DNA of 14,107 nucleotides from Chlorobiota bacterium (GTDB lineage: Bacteria > Bacteroidota > Ignavibacteria > Ignavibacteriales > Ignavibacteriaceae), in assembly GCA_008363265.1 (NCBI GenBank), contig RHKR01000012.1:1-14107 (forward strand), in the 5' to 3' direction. The position numbers and the translations under genes are program-made. Within the stretch, counting starts at the first letter, position 1. Each line of letters opens with the position of its first letter. The notes beneath the pieces were generated by a model. The model made no database searches and had not been told where the DNA came from. It saw only the letters and a list, made by a program, of their open reading frames with translations. Positions 7,481-14,107 of this stretch are shown piece by piece.

Positions 7481-9832
7481 TTGAATTTCAAAACCAAGAT
7501 CCTTTTTCTCCTCATTCCCCTCTCCCTGCTGCTTTCAGGATGTGGATTGTGGACCGATTTTACGACCTATTTCAATCTCTACCACAACGCCAAGACGCTT
7601 TACTACGATGCGGAAGAACTGATAATCAAAGAACGGAAAGACATCTTTTTCGTCTCTGAGGCAGCAATTCCGGCGGGTGCAAATCAGAATCTCCCGAAAG
7701 TGATCGAGAAGTTCTCGAAACTCCTTCAGTTCCACAACAAAAGTTCATACGTTGATGACGCTCTCTTCCTGATCGGAAAAGCGTTTTACTATCAGAAAAG
7801 CTACATCAAAGCATCACGAAAGTTTCAGGAACTGATCGCCACCCAGCCCAACAGCAGCCTTGTTCTCGATGCCACCCTATGGCTCGGGAAATCTGAAATG
7901 CAGATGAAGAAGTTTGACTCAGGACTTAAGTATCTCGATGAAGCCAAACAGATGGCCCTGAAGGAAAAGAACAATGATATCCTGTCTGAGGTCTATGTTG
8001 AAGAAGTCAGATATCTAAAATTTCAGGAAAAATTCGCCGAAGCTGTGCAAAAGCTCCGTGATATCGTGGCTCTTGATCTTTCTGATGAACTTTCGGCGAA
8101 GGCGCTTTTTGAGACCGGGGAACTCCTCTTCAGAAAGCTTGATAACCCCACTGAAGCGGCAACGGCATATAAAACAACACTCGATTTTTCTCCCCCCTTC
8201 GATGTCGAATACAATTCCAGGCTCAACTACAGCATCTGTCTCAGGGAAATGGGTAAACTGGATGAATCGCAGGCGAATCTGGAAGAGATGGGACGCGAGT
8301 TCAAGTTCCTCGAAAAGATCGATGAGATATATTTGCAAAAGGGTCTTAATCTAAAGAGGATGGGGAAATATGATGAGGCCTACAAACAGCTGTATGTTCT
8401 TGATACCCTGGCCCAAAACTCAGTATCTTCAGGTGTGGCACGCTTTGAAATGGGTGACATGTTCGAGAACAACCTCCGGAATTTCGATTCTGCATTCGTC
8501 TATTACTCAAAGGCTGAAAAAAGCGCGTCAACCGTGGATTATGTTAAGAAGATAAAAGAGAAATCAGCACTCTTCAAAAGATACGAAGGATTGCAAACAA
8601 ATCTCTATGTCTATACAAGGCAACTCGCCTATCTTGCGGATCCTATTGAGTTCAAGAAAGATTCTTTGAATTTTTACGCCGATTCTGCTGATGCCAGACT
8701 CGCCGACCTCTTCAAACCCGTTGAACAGCTGACCGACAGCGCTAAAAGAGCGCTCGATTCCCTGAAAGCCATAAAGGATTCCCTTGATAACCTCGCCAAG
8801 CAGGGTGGACAGCCGGGTGGAGTAGTTCAGGATGAAGAGGAACTGGTGGTTGGAAGACCTAAAGGTGAGGGAGACCCTGAAGGCAAGGGTCCGGAACAGG
8901 GTTTGGGCAACCAACCTGTGACAGTACAGAAAAAAGGTTGGGCGCCGGTGATGCCGCAAATTTCGGCGGATTCTCTCAGATCACTCCTTTCGAAAGTCTA
9001 TTTTGACCTTGGTAATGTCTTTTTCGGCGAAATAATTATCCCCGATTCTTCGTATCATTATTATACTTTGCTCCTCTCAGAGTATCCGGGATCAAAATTT
9101 ACCGGACAGGCCCTTTTTTCACTCGGCTCATATTATCTCGACAAGAACGAGAAATCCACAGCAGATTCGATCTTTCAGGTGGTCTATGATAATTTTCAGA
9201 ATGAATCAGTGGTAAATCTTGCCGCCGACAAGCTCGGGAAACCGAAGATACTCCTTAACGCTTCTCCGGCTGATCAGCTTTTTGAAGAGGCGGAAAAAGT
9301 GTATTATACCAAGGAATTCAGCACGGCGGTACAAAAGTATTACTCGGTTTTCAGGCTTTATCCTGAAACATTTACGGCACCTAAATCACTTCTCGCGGCC
9401 GGCTTCGTACTCGAGAATGATCTGATGCTCCGTGACTCAGCATTCGCAGTATACGACACACTCGTCACCCGCTATCCTCAGACCCGTTTCACGAACAAGA
9501 TCGCTCCTAAAGTGAACTTCTACAAGGATGAAAGAGCAAAAGCGAAGAAAAGAATTGATGATTCTCTGAAAGCGATACAAGACAGCATAGTTGCCGATTC
9601 AATCGCTAAACATGCACCCAAGATCGATTCAACGGCTACCAATAAAACTATAACAGATTCGACCGGAAGCGAAAAAAAGGACCCCCCAACAAACCCGGCT
9701 CCCCCGGAACAGATAGAAGAGAAGAAACAGGATCAGACCATTCAGGAGAGCCCATGGGCAACTTTATTAAGAGAAGAGACCTTCTTGATCTCATCGAAGA
9801 AGGTGAAAGCTCGACTACGGAATTCAAGTTAA
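7481..9832 (+). CDS. TPR-rich outer-membrane-type lipoprotein, possible T9SS component PorW/SprE
   Basis: The TTG at 7481 is the only usable start: an in-frame TGA lies at 7454, and only this start keeps the signal peptide. The ribosome site is weak. The signal peptide has a lipobox L18-S-G-C21, so the protein should be lipidated at Cys21. Helical TPR-like repeats cover about residues 70-360. Next comes a region of repeated DSLK/DSA motifs (about 395-440), a Gly/Glu/Pro-rich linker (about 440-490), more TPR-like repeats (about 495-690) and a charged Asp/Ser/Lys tail. This order, and the opening YHNAKTLYYDAEEL-like segment before the first repeats, recall PorW/SprE of Bacteroidota, a periplasm-facing lipoprotein required by the T9SS. 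That link rests on remembered resemblance; a generic TPR lipoprotein is the alternative. The last 26 codons overlap the next gene in another frame. Confidence 0.85.
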   Translation: MNFKTKILFLLIPLSLLLSGCGLWTDFTTYFNLYHNAKTLYYDAEELIIKERKDIFFVSEAAIPAGANQNLPKVIEKFSKLLQFHNKSSYVDDALFLIGKAFYYQKSYIKASRKFQELIATQPNSSLVLDATLWLGKSEMQMKKFDSGLKYLDEAKQMALKEKNNDILSEVYVEEVRYLKFQEKFAEAVQKLRDIVALDLSDELSAKALFETGELLFRKLDNPTEAATAYKTTLDFSPPFDVEYNSRLNYSICLREMGKLDESQANLEEMGREFKFLEKIDEIYLQKGLNLKRMGKYDEAYKQLYVLDTLAQNSVSSGVARFEMGDMFENNLRNFDSAFVYYSKAEKSASTVDYVKKIKEKSALFKRYEGLQTNLYVYTRQLAYLADPIEFKKDSLNFYADSADARLADLFKPVEQLTDSAKRALDSLKAIKDSLDNLAKQGGQPGGVVQDEEELVVGRPKGEGDPEGKGPEQGLGNQPVTVQKKGWAPVMPQISADSLRSLLSKVYFDLGNVFFGEIIIPDSSYHYYTLLLSEYPGSKFTGQALFSLGSYYLDKNEKSTADSIFQVVYDNFQNESVVNLAADKLGKPKILLNASPADQLFEEAEKVYYTKEFSTAVQKYYSVFRLYPETFTAPKSLLAAGFVLENDLMLRDSAFAVYDTLVTRYPQTRFTNKIAPKVNFYKDERAKAKKRIDDSLKAIQDSIVADSIAKHAPKIDSTATNKTITDSTGSEKKDPPTNPAPPEQIEEKKQDQTIQESPWATLLREETFLISSKKVKARLRNSS
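9744..9748 (+). promoter_or_regulatory. Ribosome binding site inside the lipoprotein gene
   Basis: AGGAG lies 5 nt before ATG 9754. It supports this start, although that start lies 79 bp inside the upstream coding region. Confidence 0.65.
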
Positions 9833-10416
9833 AGTTTACAGAGCCTGAAAAGATCGCGAAGGTAATGATCTCTTTCGCGAATACAAAAGGGGGGTATTTA
9901 ATTTTCGGCGTGAACGATGACAAAAAGATCGTCGGTCTCGAAAGTGAAAAGACTGAACTTGAATTTATAAACGAAACCACGGCTTACTACATAACCCCGC
10001 CGATCGAATACGATTTGCAGTTCATTAATGTTGATCAGAAGGAATTGGTGGTGGTTTTAGTCCCCGAATCCGACAATAAACCACACAGGATCCAGGATTA
10101 CAAAGAAGAGCTTGATATTAGCACCGCGCAGGTTTACATCCGCGTGAACGATAAAAGCATCCCCGCCTCGAAACAGATGATCCGTATCTTACGGGCAAAC
10201 AGCAGCTCAAATCCCCTTATAAAATATGCCATCGGCGACCTCGAAAAAAAGGTTTTCAACTGGCTGCAAACACATGAAACGATCAGTGTTCAGTCACTCG
10301 CCAAAGCGGCAAATGTTTCAGAGAGAAGGGCCTCACGTACACTCGTAACCCTCGTCCGTGCCGGCGCGATCCACATCCACACCAAAGACAACGGCGAAGA
10401 GTTCTTTACTTTGTAG
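9754..10416 (+). CDS. AlbA_2 (Schlafen-type divergent AAA) domain protein with C-terminal winged helix
   Basis: This 220-residue protein opens with the AlbA_2 signature: GESSTTEFKLKF at residues 17-28, then SFANTKGGYLIFGVNDD and IVGLE. This is the putative nucleotide-binding or nuclease-like fold often annotated as an ATP-binding protein. The domain ends near residue 145, at a typical YIRVNDKSIPAS segment. Residues about 155-215 look like a winged helix-turn-helix (LEKKVFNWLQTHETISVQSLAKAANVSERRASRTL), so it may bind DNA as a regulator. The start overlaps the lipoprotein gene by 79 bp in a different frame, which predicts a shared transcript and possible translational coupling. It is much shorter than AlbA_2 proteins carrying a full HATPase domain. 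Regulation of the adjacent secretion gene is plausible but unproven. Confidence 0.85.
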   Translation: MGNFIKRRDLLDLIEEGESSTTEFKLKFTEPEKIAKVMISFANTKGGYLIFGVNDDKKIVGLESEKTELEFINETTAYYITPPIEYDLQFINVDQKELVVVLVPESDNKPHRIQDYKEELDISTAQVYIRVNDKSIPASKQMIRILRANSSSNPLIKYAIGDLEKKVFNWLQTHETISVQSLAKAANVSERRASRTLVTLVRAGAIHIHTKDNGEEFFTL

Positions 10417-10440
10417 TTTTTCACCGCAGAGGCCGCACAG

Positions 10441-10454
10441 TCCGCCGCAGCGGA
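10441..10454. repeat. Small palindromic hairpin, copy 1
   Basis: TCCGC (10441-10445) and GCGGA (10450-10454) form a 5-bp stem with a CGCA loop. It is closely related to the hairpin at 10548-10562. The surrounding CACCGCAGAGGCCGCACAG sequence has a loose 7-bp rhythm. Confidence 0.5.
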
Positions 10455-10491
10455 GCAGAGATAGATATTATCACTTTACTCCGCCACGGTA

Positions 10492-10505
10492 GTGCCATAT
10501 GGCAC
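10492..10505. repeat. Perfect 14-bp palindrome
   Basis: GTGCCATATGGCAC is a perfect inverted repeat with no spacer, lying midway between two convergent genes. It could be a binding site for a dimeric protein. As a hairpin it would be poor because there is no loop. No function can be assigned. Confidence 0.5.
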
Positions 10506-10522
10506 AACTAACGATGGACTAG

Positions 10523-10592
10523 ACTAAACCCCAAACCCTAAACCCAATCCGCCGCAGGCGGACTCCACACTCTACACTCCACACTCAATCCC
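10523..10592 (+). repeat. Degenerate heptamer repeat array (10 units) running into the trmH-family stop codon
   Basis: Ten 7-bp units in one register. They begin ACTAAAC, CCCAAAC, CCTAAAC, CCAATCC, pass through GCCGCAG and GCGGACT, and end CCACACT, CTACACT, CCACACT, CAATCCC. The middle units contain the perfect stem TCCGCC/GGCGGA (10548-10562, loop GCA). The last unit overlaps the stop codon and final codons of the minus-strand methyltransferase gene. Confidence 0.75.
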
Positions 10593-11121
10593 ACTTTTTC
10601 CTGATCTCATAAATCGAAATCCCATACGCCACTGCCACATTGAGCGATTGCTTGATGCCGTACTGAGGGATCTCAACCGTGAAATCACACAGGTCGAGAA
10701 GTGCCTGGTTCACACCTGTTATCTCGTTGCCGATTATGAACAGAAGCGGGAAGATATCTTTGGTAAGCTCAGAATAGTCCAATGAGGTATCTGTAAGCTC
10801 GAGCGAGGCAATTTTGTAACCCTTGGCTTTGTACTTCTGTACAACTTCAACCGGGTCTTTTACCCATTCCCATTCCACGCTCTCGGTGGCTCCAAGTGCT
10901 GTTTTCATGATGTCTTTTACAGGGGGGGCGGGTGTATAGCCACACAGATACAATTTCTCGATCATCGCGCCGTCGGAAGTACGGAAAACGGAACCCACAT
11001 TGTAGCTACTGCGGATAGAATCAAGCAGAACGACGACGGGCATTTTTTCCACTTCGTGAAGCTTGTCGAGTTTTGCCCTGCCTGCCGAGATCTCCGCGTG
11101 CGAAAGTTTTCTGTTAGCCAT
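10585..11121 (-). CDS. TrmH/SpoU-family RNA 2'-O-methyltransferase
   Basis: This 178-residue SPOUT (trefoil-knot) methyltransferase is predicted to transfer a methyl group from S-adenosylmethionine to a ribose 2'-OH in tRNA or rRNA. All three family motifs are visible. Motif 1 is DSIRSSYNVGSVFRTSD, with N41 and the catalytic-type R47. Motif 2 is LLFIIGNEITGV, with G131-N-E133. Motif 3 is IPQYGIKQSLNVAVA (151-165), with S159-L-N161. It is a compact single-domain form without an extra RNA-binding domain, common in Bacteroidota, where the target is usually unassigned. The start codon overlaps the end of rlmN by 8 bp (ATGGCTAA), which points to translational coupling. A T-tract terminator is not obvious downstream; the gene runs into the heptamer array. 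Confidence 0.93.
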   Translation of the reverse strand: MANRKLSHAEISAGRAKLDKLHEVEKMPVVVLLDSIRSSYNVGSVFRTSDGAMIEKLYLCGYTPAPPVKDIMKTALGATESVEWEWVKDPVEVVQKYKAKGYKIASLELTDTSLDYSELTKDIFPLLFIIGNEITGVNQALLDLCDFTVEIPQYGIKQSLNVAVAYGISIYEIRKKWD

Positions 11122-12187
11122 TGCTTTTTATCACCACCCCCGCGAGCTGCCCACAGGCGGCTGCTATCTCATCACCCTGAGTGTCACGGATCATGACTGT
11201 CACATTTTCCTCACGAAGCCTGTCGGCGAACTCTTCGATTCTCGCTTTTGGTGTGGAACGGAGCTCTCCCGAAAAACCTTCAGGCTGCATATGCTCCAGA
11301 GAGTTGAACGGAATGATGTTCACCTTCGAGGGCATCCTGCGGCAAAGTTTTCCGAGGGCTTTTATATCCTGATCCCGGTCGTTGATCCCGGCCAGCATTG
11401 TGTACTCGTAAGTTATACGGGTATTTGTTTTCTTCAGATAATACTCGATCGCCTCGATGTTCTCTTTCAATGAATATTTCGCGTTGATCGGCATGATCTT
11501 CGTCCTGATATCCTCGAAGCACGAGTGAAGCGAGAGAGCAAGTTTCGGTCTTAGTCCTGTATCAGCAAGGTCCCTGATCCTGGGAGCAATTCCCGCGGTT
11601 GAAACCGTGATCTTCTTCAGGCTGATCCCCTTTGTTAACTCCTCTGCAAAAATTTCAAGCGATTTAACCGTTGACTCATAATTCAGCAACGGCTCACCCA
11701 TCCCCATGTACACAATGTTCGTAATATCACGGTCGAATTGTCTTTGTGCCATCGCGTACTGATCGAATATCTCACCCGGTGTGAGATTCCTCTTGTAACC
11801 AAGCAGACCGGTGGCGCAGAATTTGCAGTCGAGTGGACATCCAACCTGCGTGGAAACACAGAGGGTAACCCTCTTCTCTTCGGGGATGATCACGCATTCG
11901 ATAAGATTTTCGAGGGAGGTTTTCAGCAGCAACTTCACTGTTCCTTCCGATCCCGAGATCGAAGTGTCGGTAAGTTCAAGTGTGTTAAGAATTGTATCCG
12001 ATTTCAGCCTCTCACGCAGGGGCTTTGAGATATTGAGCATCTTGTCATAATCATCAACCAGATAGTTGTACATCCAGTTGAATATCTGCTCACCCCTGAA
12101 CGGTTTTTCGCCCGATTCAGCGAACCACTCCTTCAATTCGGGGAGTGTCTTTCCTTTAAGTAATATTTTCTTTGTATCCGTTGCCAT
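11114..12187 (-). CDS. rlmN: Dual-specificity RNA methyltransferase RlmN
   Basis: RlmN is a radical SAM enzyme that adds the C2 methyl group to A2503 of 23S rRNA and, in several bacteria, to A37 of some tRNAs. The cluster motif is C117-x3-C121-x2-C124 (CPLDCKFC). C110 matches the catalytic Cys118 of the E. coli enzyme, in LCVSTQVGC. The second catalytic, methyl-carrying Cys is C345 in AAACGQLAG near the C-terminus. MGMGEPLLNY and SLHS motifs are also typical. The length (357) is normal. The ATG start lies 32 bp inside the end of queG and follows AGGAA very closely; the N-terminal LKGKTLPELKEWF segment matches the family, so the start is reasonable. It sits mid-operon between queG and the TrmH-family gene. 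Confidence 0.97.
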   Translation of the reverse strand: MATDTKKILLKGKTLPELKEWFAESGEKPFRGEQIFNWMYNYLVDDYDKMLNISKPLRERLKSDTILNTLELTDTSISGSEGTVKLLLKTSLENLIECVIIPEEKRVTLCVSTQVGCPLDCKFCATGLLGYKRNLTPGEIFDQYAMAQRQFDRDITNIVYMGMGEPLLNYESTVKSLEIFAEELTKGISLKKITVSTAGIAPRIRDLADTGLRPKLALSLHSCFEDIRTKIMPINAKYSLKENIEAIEYYLKKTNTRITYEYTMLAGINDRDQDIKALGKLCRRMPSKVNIIPFNSLEHMQPEGFSGELRSTPKARIEEFADRLREENVTVMIRDTQGDEIAAACGQLAGVVIKSNG

Positions 12188-13127
12188 TTCCTGTTCTTTT
12201 TACAAATTCTGAATTGCGGCGCATCCCTTTAAGTTTGCTCCTTAAGATAGGGCTCTCCGCGAAGCGTTTCCTGAATTCGCCGCTTTCAATCCCCTCAAAA
12301 TAATCAAGTTCAAATTCACGGTTCAGCGCATCGGGATCATCCTCCCGGAGGAATCCTTCCTCTAACGTGACCGTGCTGAATTTATTGTTCCATGGGCATA
12401 CATCCTGGCAAATGTCGCACCCGAATATCCAATTATCCATATTTCCCGCGAACTCCCCGGGAATCTCCCCTTTGTTCTCAATGGTCAGATAGGAGATGCA
12501 GCGGCTGCCGTCAACCACATACGGTTTCACAATTGCATCCGTGGGACATGCATCGATGCAGGCGGTGCAACTTCCACAGTGATCGGTAATCGGTTCATCG
12601 TACTCAAACCCAAGGTTTGTGAAGATATTAGCGATAAAGAACCAGCTGCCGATCCGTCTGTTAATAACATTTGAGTGCTTCCCGATCCAGCCAATTCCTG
12701 CCTTCGATGCCCAAACCTTGTCCATCACTGGACCTGTATCGACATAACTGACGGACTCACATCCTGGAAATTCCATCTTCAACCGGGCTTCAAAAACCTT
12801 TAATTTCTCCCAAAGGATGTAGTGATAATCTCGCCCCCACGCGTACCTCGAAACCTTCCCCATTCCTTCGGTAAATCCACCCGGTTGCCAGTAGTTCAGG
12901 CCAAGTGAGATTACAGACCGGGCTGAGGGGAGGATATTCCGGGGGTCTTTTCTTTTCTCAAGATTCTTCTCAAGGTAGGCCATTCCGCCTGCGTAACCCC
13001 GCGAAAGCCACTCCTTTAGAAACTGTGTCTCCCGTTCAAGGGGCTCAACGGGAGCAAATCCTGTCAGATCAAAACCGAGTGCGCGGGCAATTTCAACAAC
13101 TTTTTCCCTGTCTTTCACCACTTCCAA
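12156..13127 (-). CDS. queG: Epoxyqueuosine reductase QueG
   Basis: QueG performs the last step of queuosine synthesis, reducing epoxyqueuosine to queuosine at position 34 of tRNAs with GUN anticodons. It uses cobalamin and two [4Fe-4S] clusters. The family features are clear: YVDTGPVMDK with the catalytic-type Asp130, GWIGKHSNVI, the first cluster motif C184-x2-C187-x2-C190-x3-C194-P, and a second motif C237-D-I-C240-x3-C244-P. The length (323) fits the form without a C-terminal HEAT domain. The start is uncertain: TTG 13127 is the longest choice, while GTG at 13118 would give a classic 4-bp GTGA overlap with the Rieske stop codon. The two differ by only three residues. The gene overlaps rlmN by 32 bp at its 3' end. 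The window contains no other queuosine genes. Confidence 0.96.
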   Translation of the reverse strand: MEVVKDREKVVEIARALGFDLTGFAPVEPLERETQFLKEWLSRGYAGGMAYLEKNLEKRKDPRNILPSARSVISLGLNYWQPGGFTEGMGKVSRYAWGRDYHYILWEKLKVFEARLKMEFPGCESVSYVDTGPVMDKVWASKAGIGWIGKHSNVINRRIGSWFFIANIFTNLGFEYDEPITDHCGSCTACIDACPTDAIVKPYVVDGSRCISYLTIENKGEIPGEFAGNMDNWIFGCDICQDVCPWNNKFSTVTLEEGFLREDDPDALNREFELDYFEGIESGEFRKRFAESPILRSKLKGMRRNSEFVKRTGNGNGYKENIT

Positions 13128-13453
13128 TGCGGTTCTTCATTCTCCACGGTCACCCAGACGTGACCATTCTTGATCTCAACGGGATAAATCTTAAGTCCTC
13201 TGTTCCCCGAATCCTTCTGACCAGTTTCAAGGTCGAAGCGCCATCCGTGGATGGGACAGTAAACATGGCCATCCTCGATGAAACCGGTGTAGATCGCGGC
13301 AGCGTGCTGGTGGGGACAGATGTTTCCGATCGCGTGGATCTTCTCTCCCACTTTAAAGACCGCGATATCCTCGCCGTTAACAATAAACCGCTTCCCCTCA
13401 CTCTCGTGAAGTTCGGTAACTTTGCAAAGTTTCTGTGTGGCTTCGTTCATCAT
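13115..13453 (-). CDS. Small Rieske [2Fe-2S] ferredoxin-like protein
   Basis: This 112-residue soluble protein is essentially one Rieske domain. The cluster ligands are C46-P-H48 and C66-P-I-H69, 17 residues apart, followed by GWRFDLETG, as in NirD-like and dioxygenase-type Rieske ferredoxins. There is no signal peptide or membrane anchor, so it is cytoplasmic and probably carries single electrons. Two adjacent ATG codons are possible starts. AAGGAG at 13456-13461 is only 2 nt from the first but 5 nt from the second (13450), so the second may be the true start. It lies 29 bp after the MBL-fold gene, and its stop overlaps the start of queG by 4-13 bp. No nitrite reductase or oxygenase gene is nearby, so its partner is unknown. 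Confidence 0.9.
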   Translation of the reverse strand: MMNEATQKLCKVTELHESEGKRFIVNGEDIAVFKVGEKIHAIGNICPHQHAAAIYTGFIEDGHVYCPIHGWRFDLETGQKDSGNRGLKIYPVEIKNGHVWVTVENEEPHWKW

Positions 13454-13455
13454 TG

Positions 13456-13461
13456 CTCCTT
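13456..13461 (-). promoter_or_regulatory. Ribosome binding site bearing on the Rieske gene start
   Basis: AAGGAG on the minus strand lies 2 nt from ATG 13453 and 5 nt from ATG 13450. The spacing favours the second ATG. Confidence 0.6.
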
Positions 13462-13482
13462 CCGGTTACGGTGCTCCCGGAA

Positions 13483-14107
13483 TTATAGTTGGAAAAGTTT
13501 TTCCTTTACCCTGAAACCTTTATCGGTCCGCTCAACTTTCACCGCCACCACTTCGGGATCGTGCTGAACCACAAGGGTCCAGTCTTCATCCGAGGCTTTG
13601 GCCAGCACTTCTTTTTTCTCCTGAAGTGTAACCAGGGGCTGAAGGTCGTACCCCATTATGTAAGGTAGCGGTACATGCGCGTGCATCGGAATGAGATCAG
13701 CGCAGAAGAAAAGGGTCTGGGCTCCGTCCGAGATCTTTATCGCCTGCTGTCCGAAAGTGTGGCCATTTATTTCATAGAGCGAGATGCCGTCCATAAATTC
13801 CATCGTGGCGTCATCTATAAGTTCCAGTACTCCGTGCTCCATCAGTGGAACAAAGTTCTGTTTGATGTAGCTCCCACGGTCACGGTCGGAAGGGCTGGAA
13901 CCCCACTCAAAATTCTTTTTTCTTACAAAGTATTTCGCGCTCGGAAACGCCGGTACAAGTTTGCCGTCTTCCTTTTTCACCGATCCTCCCGCGTGATCGA
14001 AGTGGAGGTGGGTGTGAAGCACTTTGGTTATTTCTTCAGGTTTAACCCCTGCGGCTTTAAGACTTTTTTCGAGTGTGGTTTCGGGATCTATCCCGTAAAT
14101 GTTCCGC
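13483..14107 (-). CDS. MBL-fold metallo-hydrolase (N-terminus beyond window)
   Basis: The frame is open to the window edge (upstream residues read RNIYGIDPETTLEKSLKAAG), so the N-terminus is missing. The visible part has the metallo-beta-lactamase core: an HxHxDH zinc motif in THLHFDHAGG, a GHTFGQQ histidine, the bridging Asp in FFCADLIP, and a final metal-ligand His in QHDP. The spacing agrees with an active dinuclear zinc hydrolase of the glyoxalase II/lactonase-like group. The substrate cannot be told from these motifs. It is the first visible gene of the minus-strand operon, 29 bp before the Rieske gene. Confidence 0.9.
   Translation of the reverse strand, partial: RNIYGIDPETTLEKSLKAAGVKPEEITKVLHTHLHFDHAGGSVKKEDGKLVPAFPSAKYFVRKKNFEWGSSPSDRDRGSYIKQNFVPLMEHGVLELIDDATMEFMDGISLYEINGHTFGQQAIKISDGAQTLFFCADLIPMHAHVPLPYIMGYDLQPLVTLQEKKEVLAKASDEDWTLVVQHDPEVVAVKVERTDKGFRVKEKLFQL

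Noticed and set aside
10530..10546. CCCTAAA-like sequence resembling plant-type telomere repeats
   Set aside because: Only two to three units, degenerate, and part of a longer heptamer array with other units; a chance match within the array.
12905..13567. 220-codon plus-strand open frame opposite queG, Rieske and MBL genes
   Set aside because: It spans three well-supported minus-strand genes and their boundaries, and its translation shows no recognisable motif.

Overview
The window looks like chromosomal DNA from a member of the Ignavibacteria/Chlorobi side of the Bacteroidota (FCB) group. The main evidence is a secreted protein ending in a type IX secretion (T9SS) sorting domain with the NYPNPFNPTT motif. 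A long SecA with Bacteroidota-style insertions and a PorW/SprE-like lipoprotein agree with this. The placement comes from motif recognition alone; no search was run.

Plus strand, left to right: the 3' part of a beta-propeller T9SS cargo gene (1-1677); a 325-bp gap with a terminator and an inverted pair of 7-bp repeat arrays; a long, divergent lysine 2,3-aminomutase-like radical SAM gene (2003-3796) with its own terminator; another 7-bp repeat array; secA (3966-7052) followed 15 bp later by a P-II signal protein gene (7068-7406); a 783-residue TPR lipoprotein that resembles the T9SS component PorW/SprE (7481-9832); and an AlbA_2/winged-helix gene (9754-10416) that starts 79 bp inside the lipoprotein gene.

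Minus strand, right to left in transcription order: an MBL-fold hydrolase (truncated by the window edge), a small Rieske ferredoxin-like protein, QueG, RlmN and a TrmH/SpoU RNA methyltransferase. Neighbouring genes overlap by 8-32 bp or lie 29 bp apart, so this reads as one operon centred on tRNA/rRNA modification. It converges on the plus-strand block across a 168-bp gap full of repeats and palindromes.

Functionally the plus-strand block leans towards protein export: SecA drives Sec export, which T9SS cargo must use first; the lipoprotein may belong to the T9SS; and the first gene is a likely T9SS substrate. The most unusual signal is non-coding. Three intergenic regions carry degenerate 7-bp tandem arrays, each with a different unit. 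They keep a 7-bp register over 70-105 bp and are strongly strand-biased (very little G on the plus strand, apart from one inverted array). No RNA gene, CRISPR array or insertion sequence was found.
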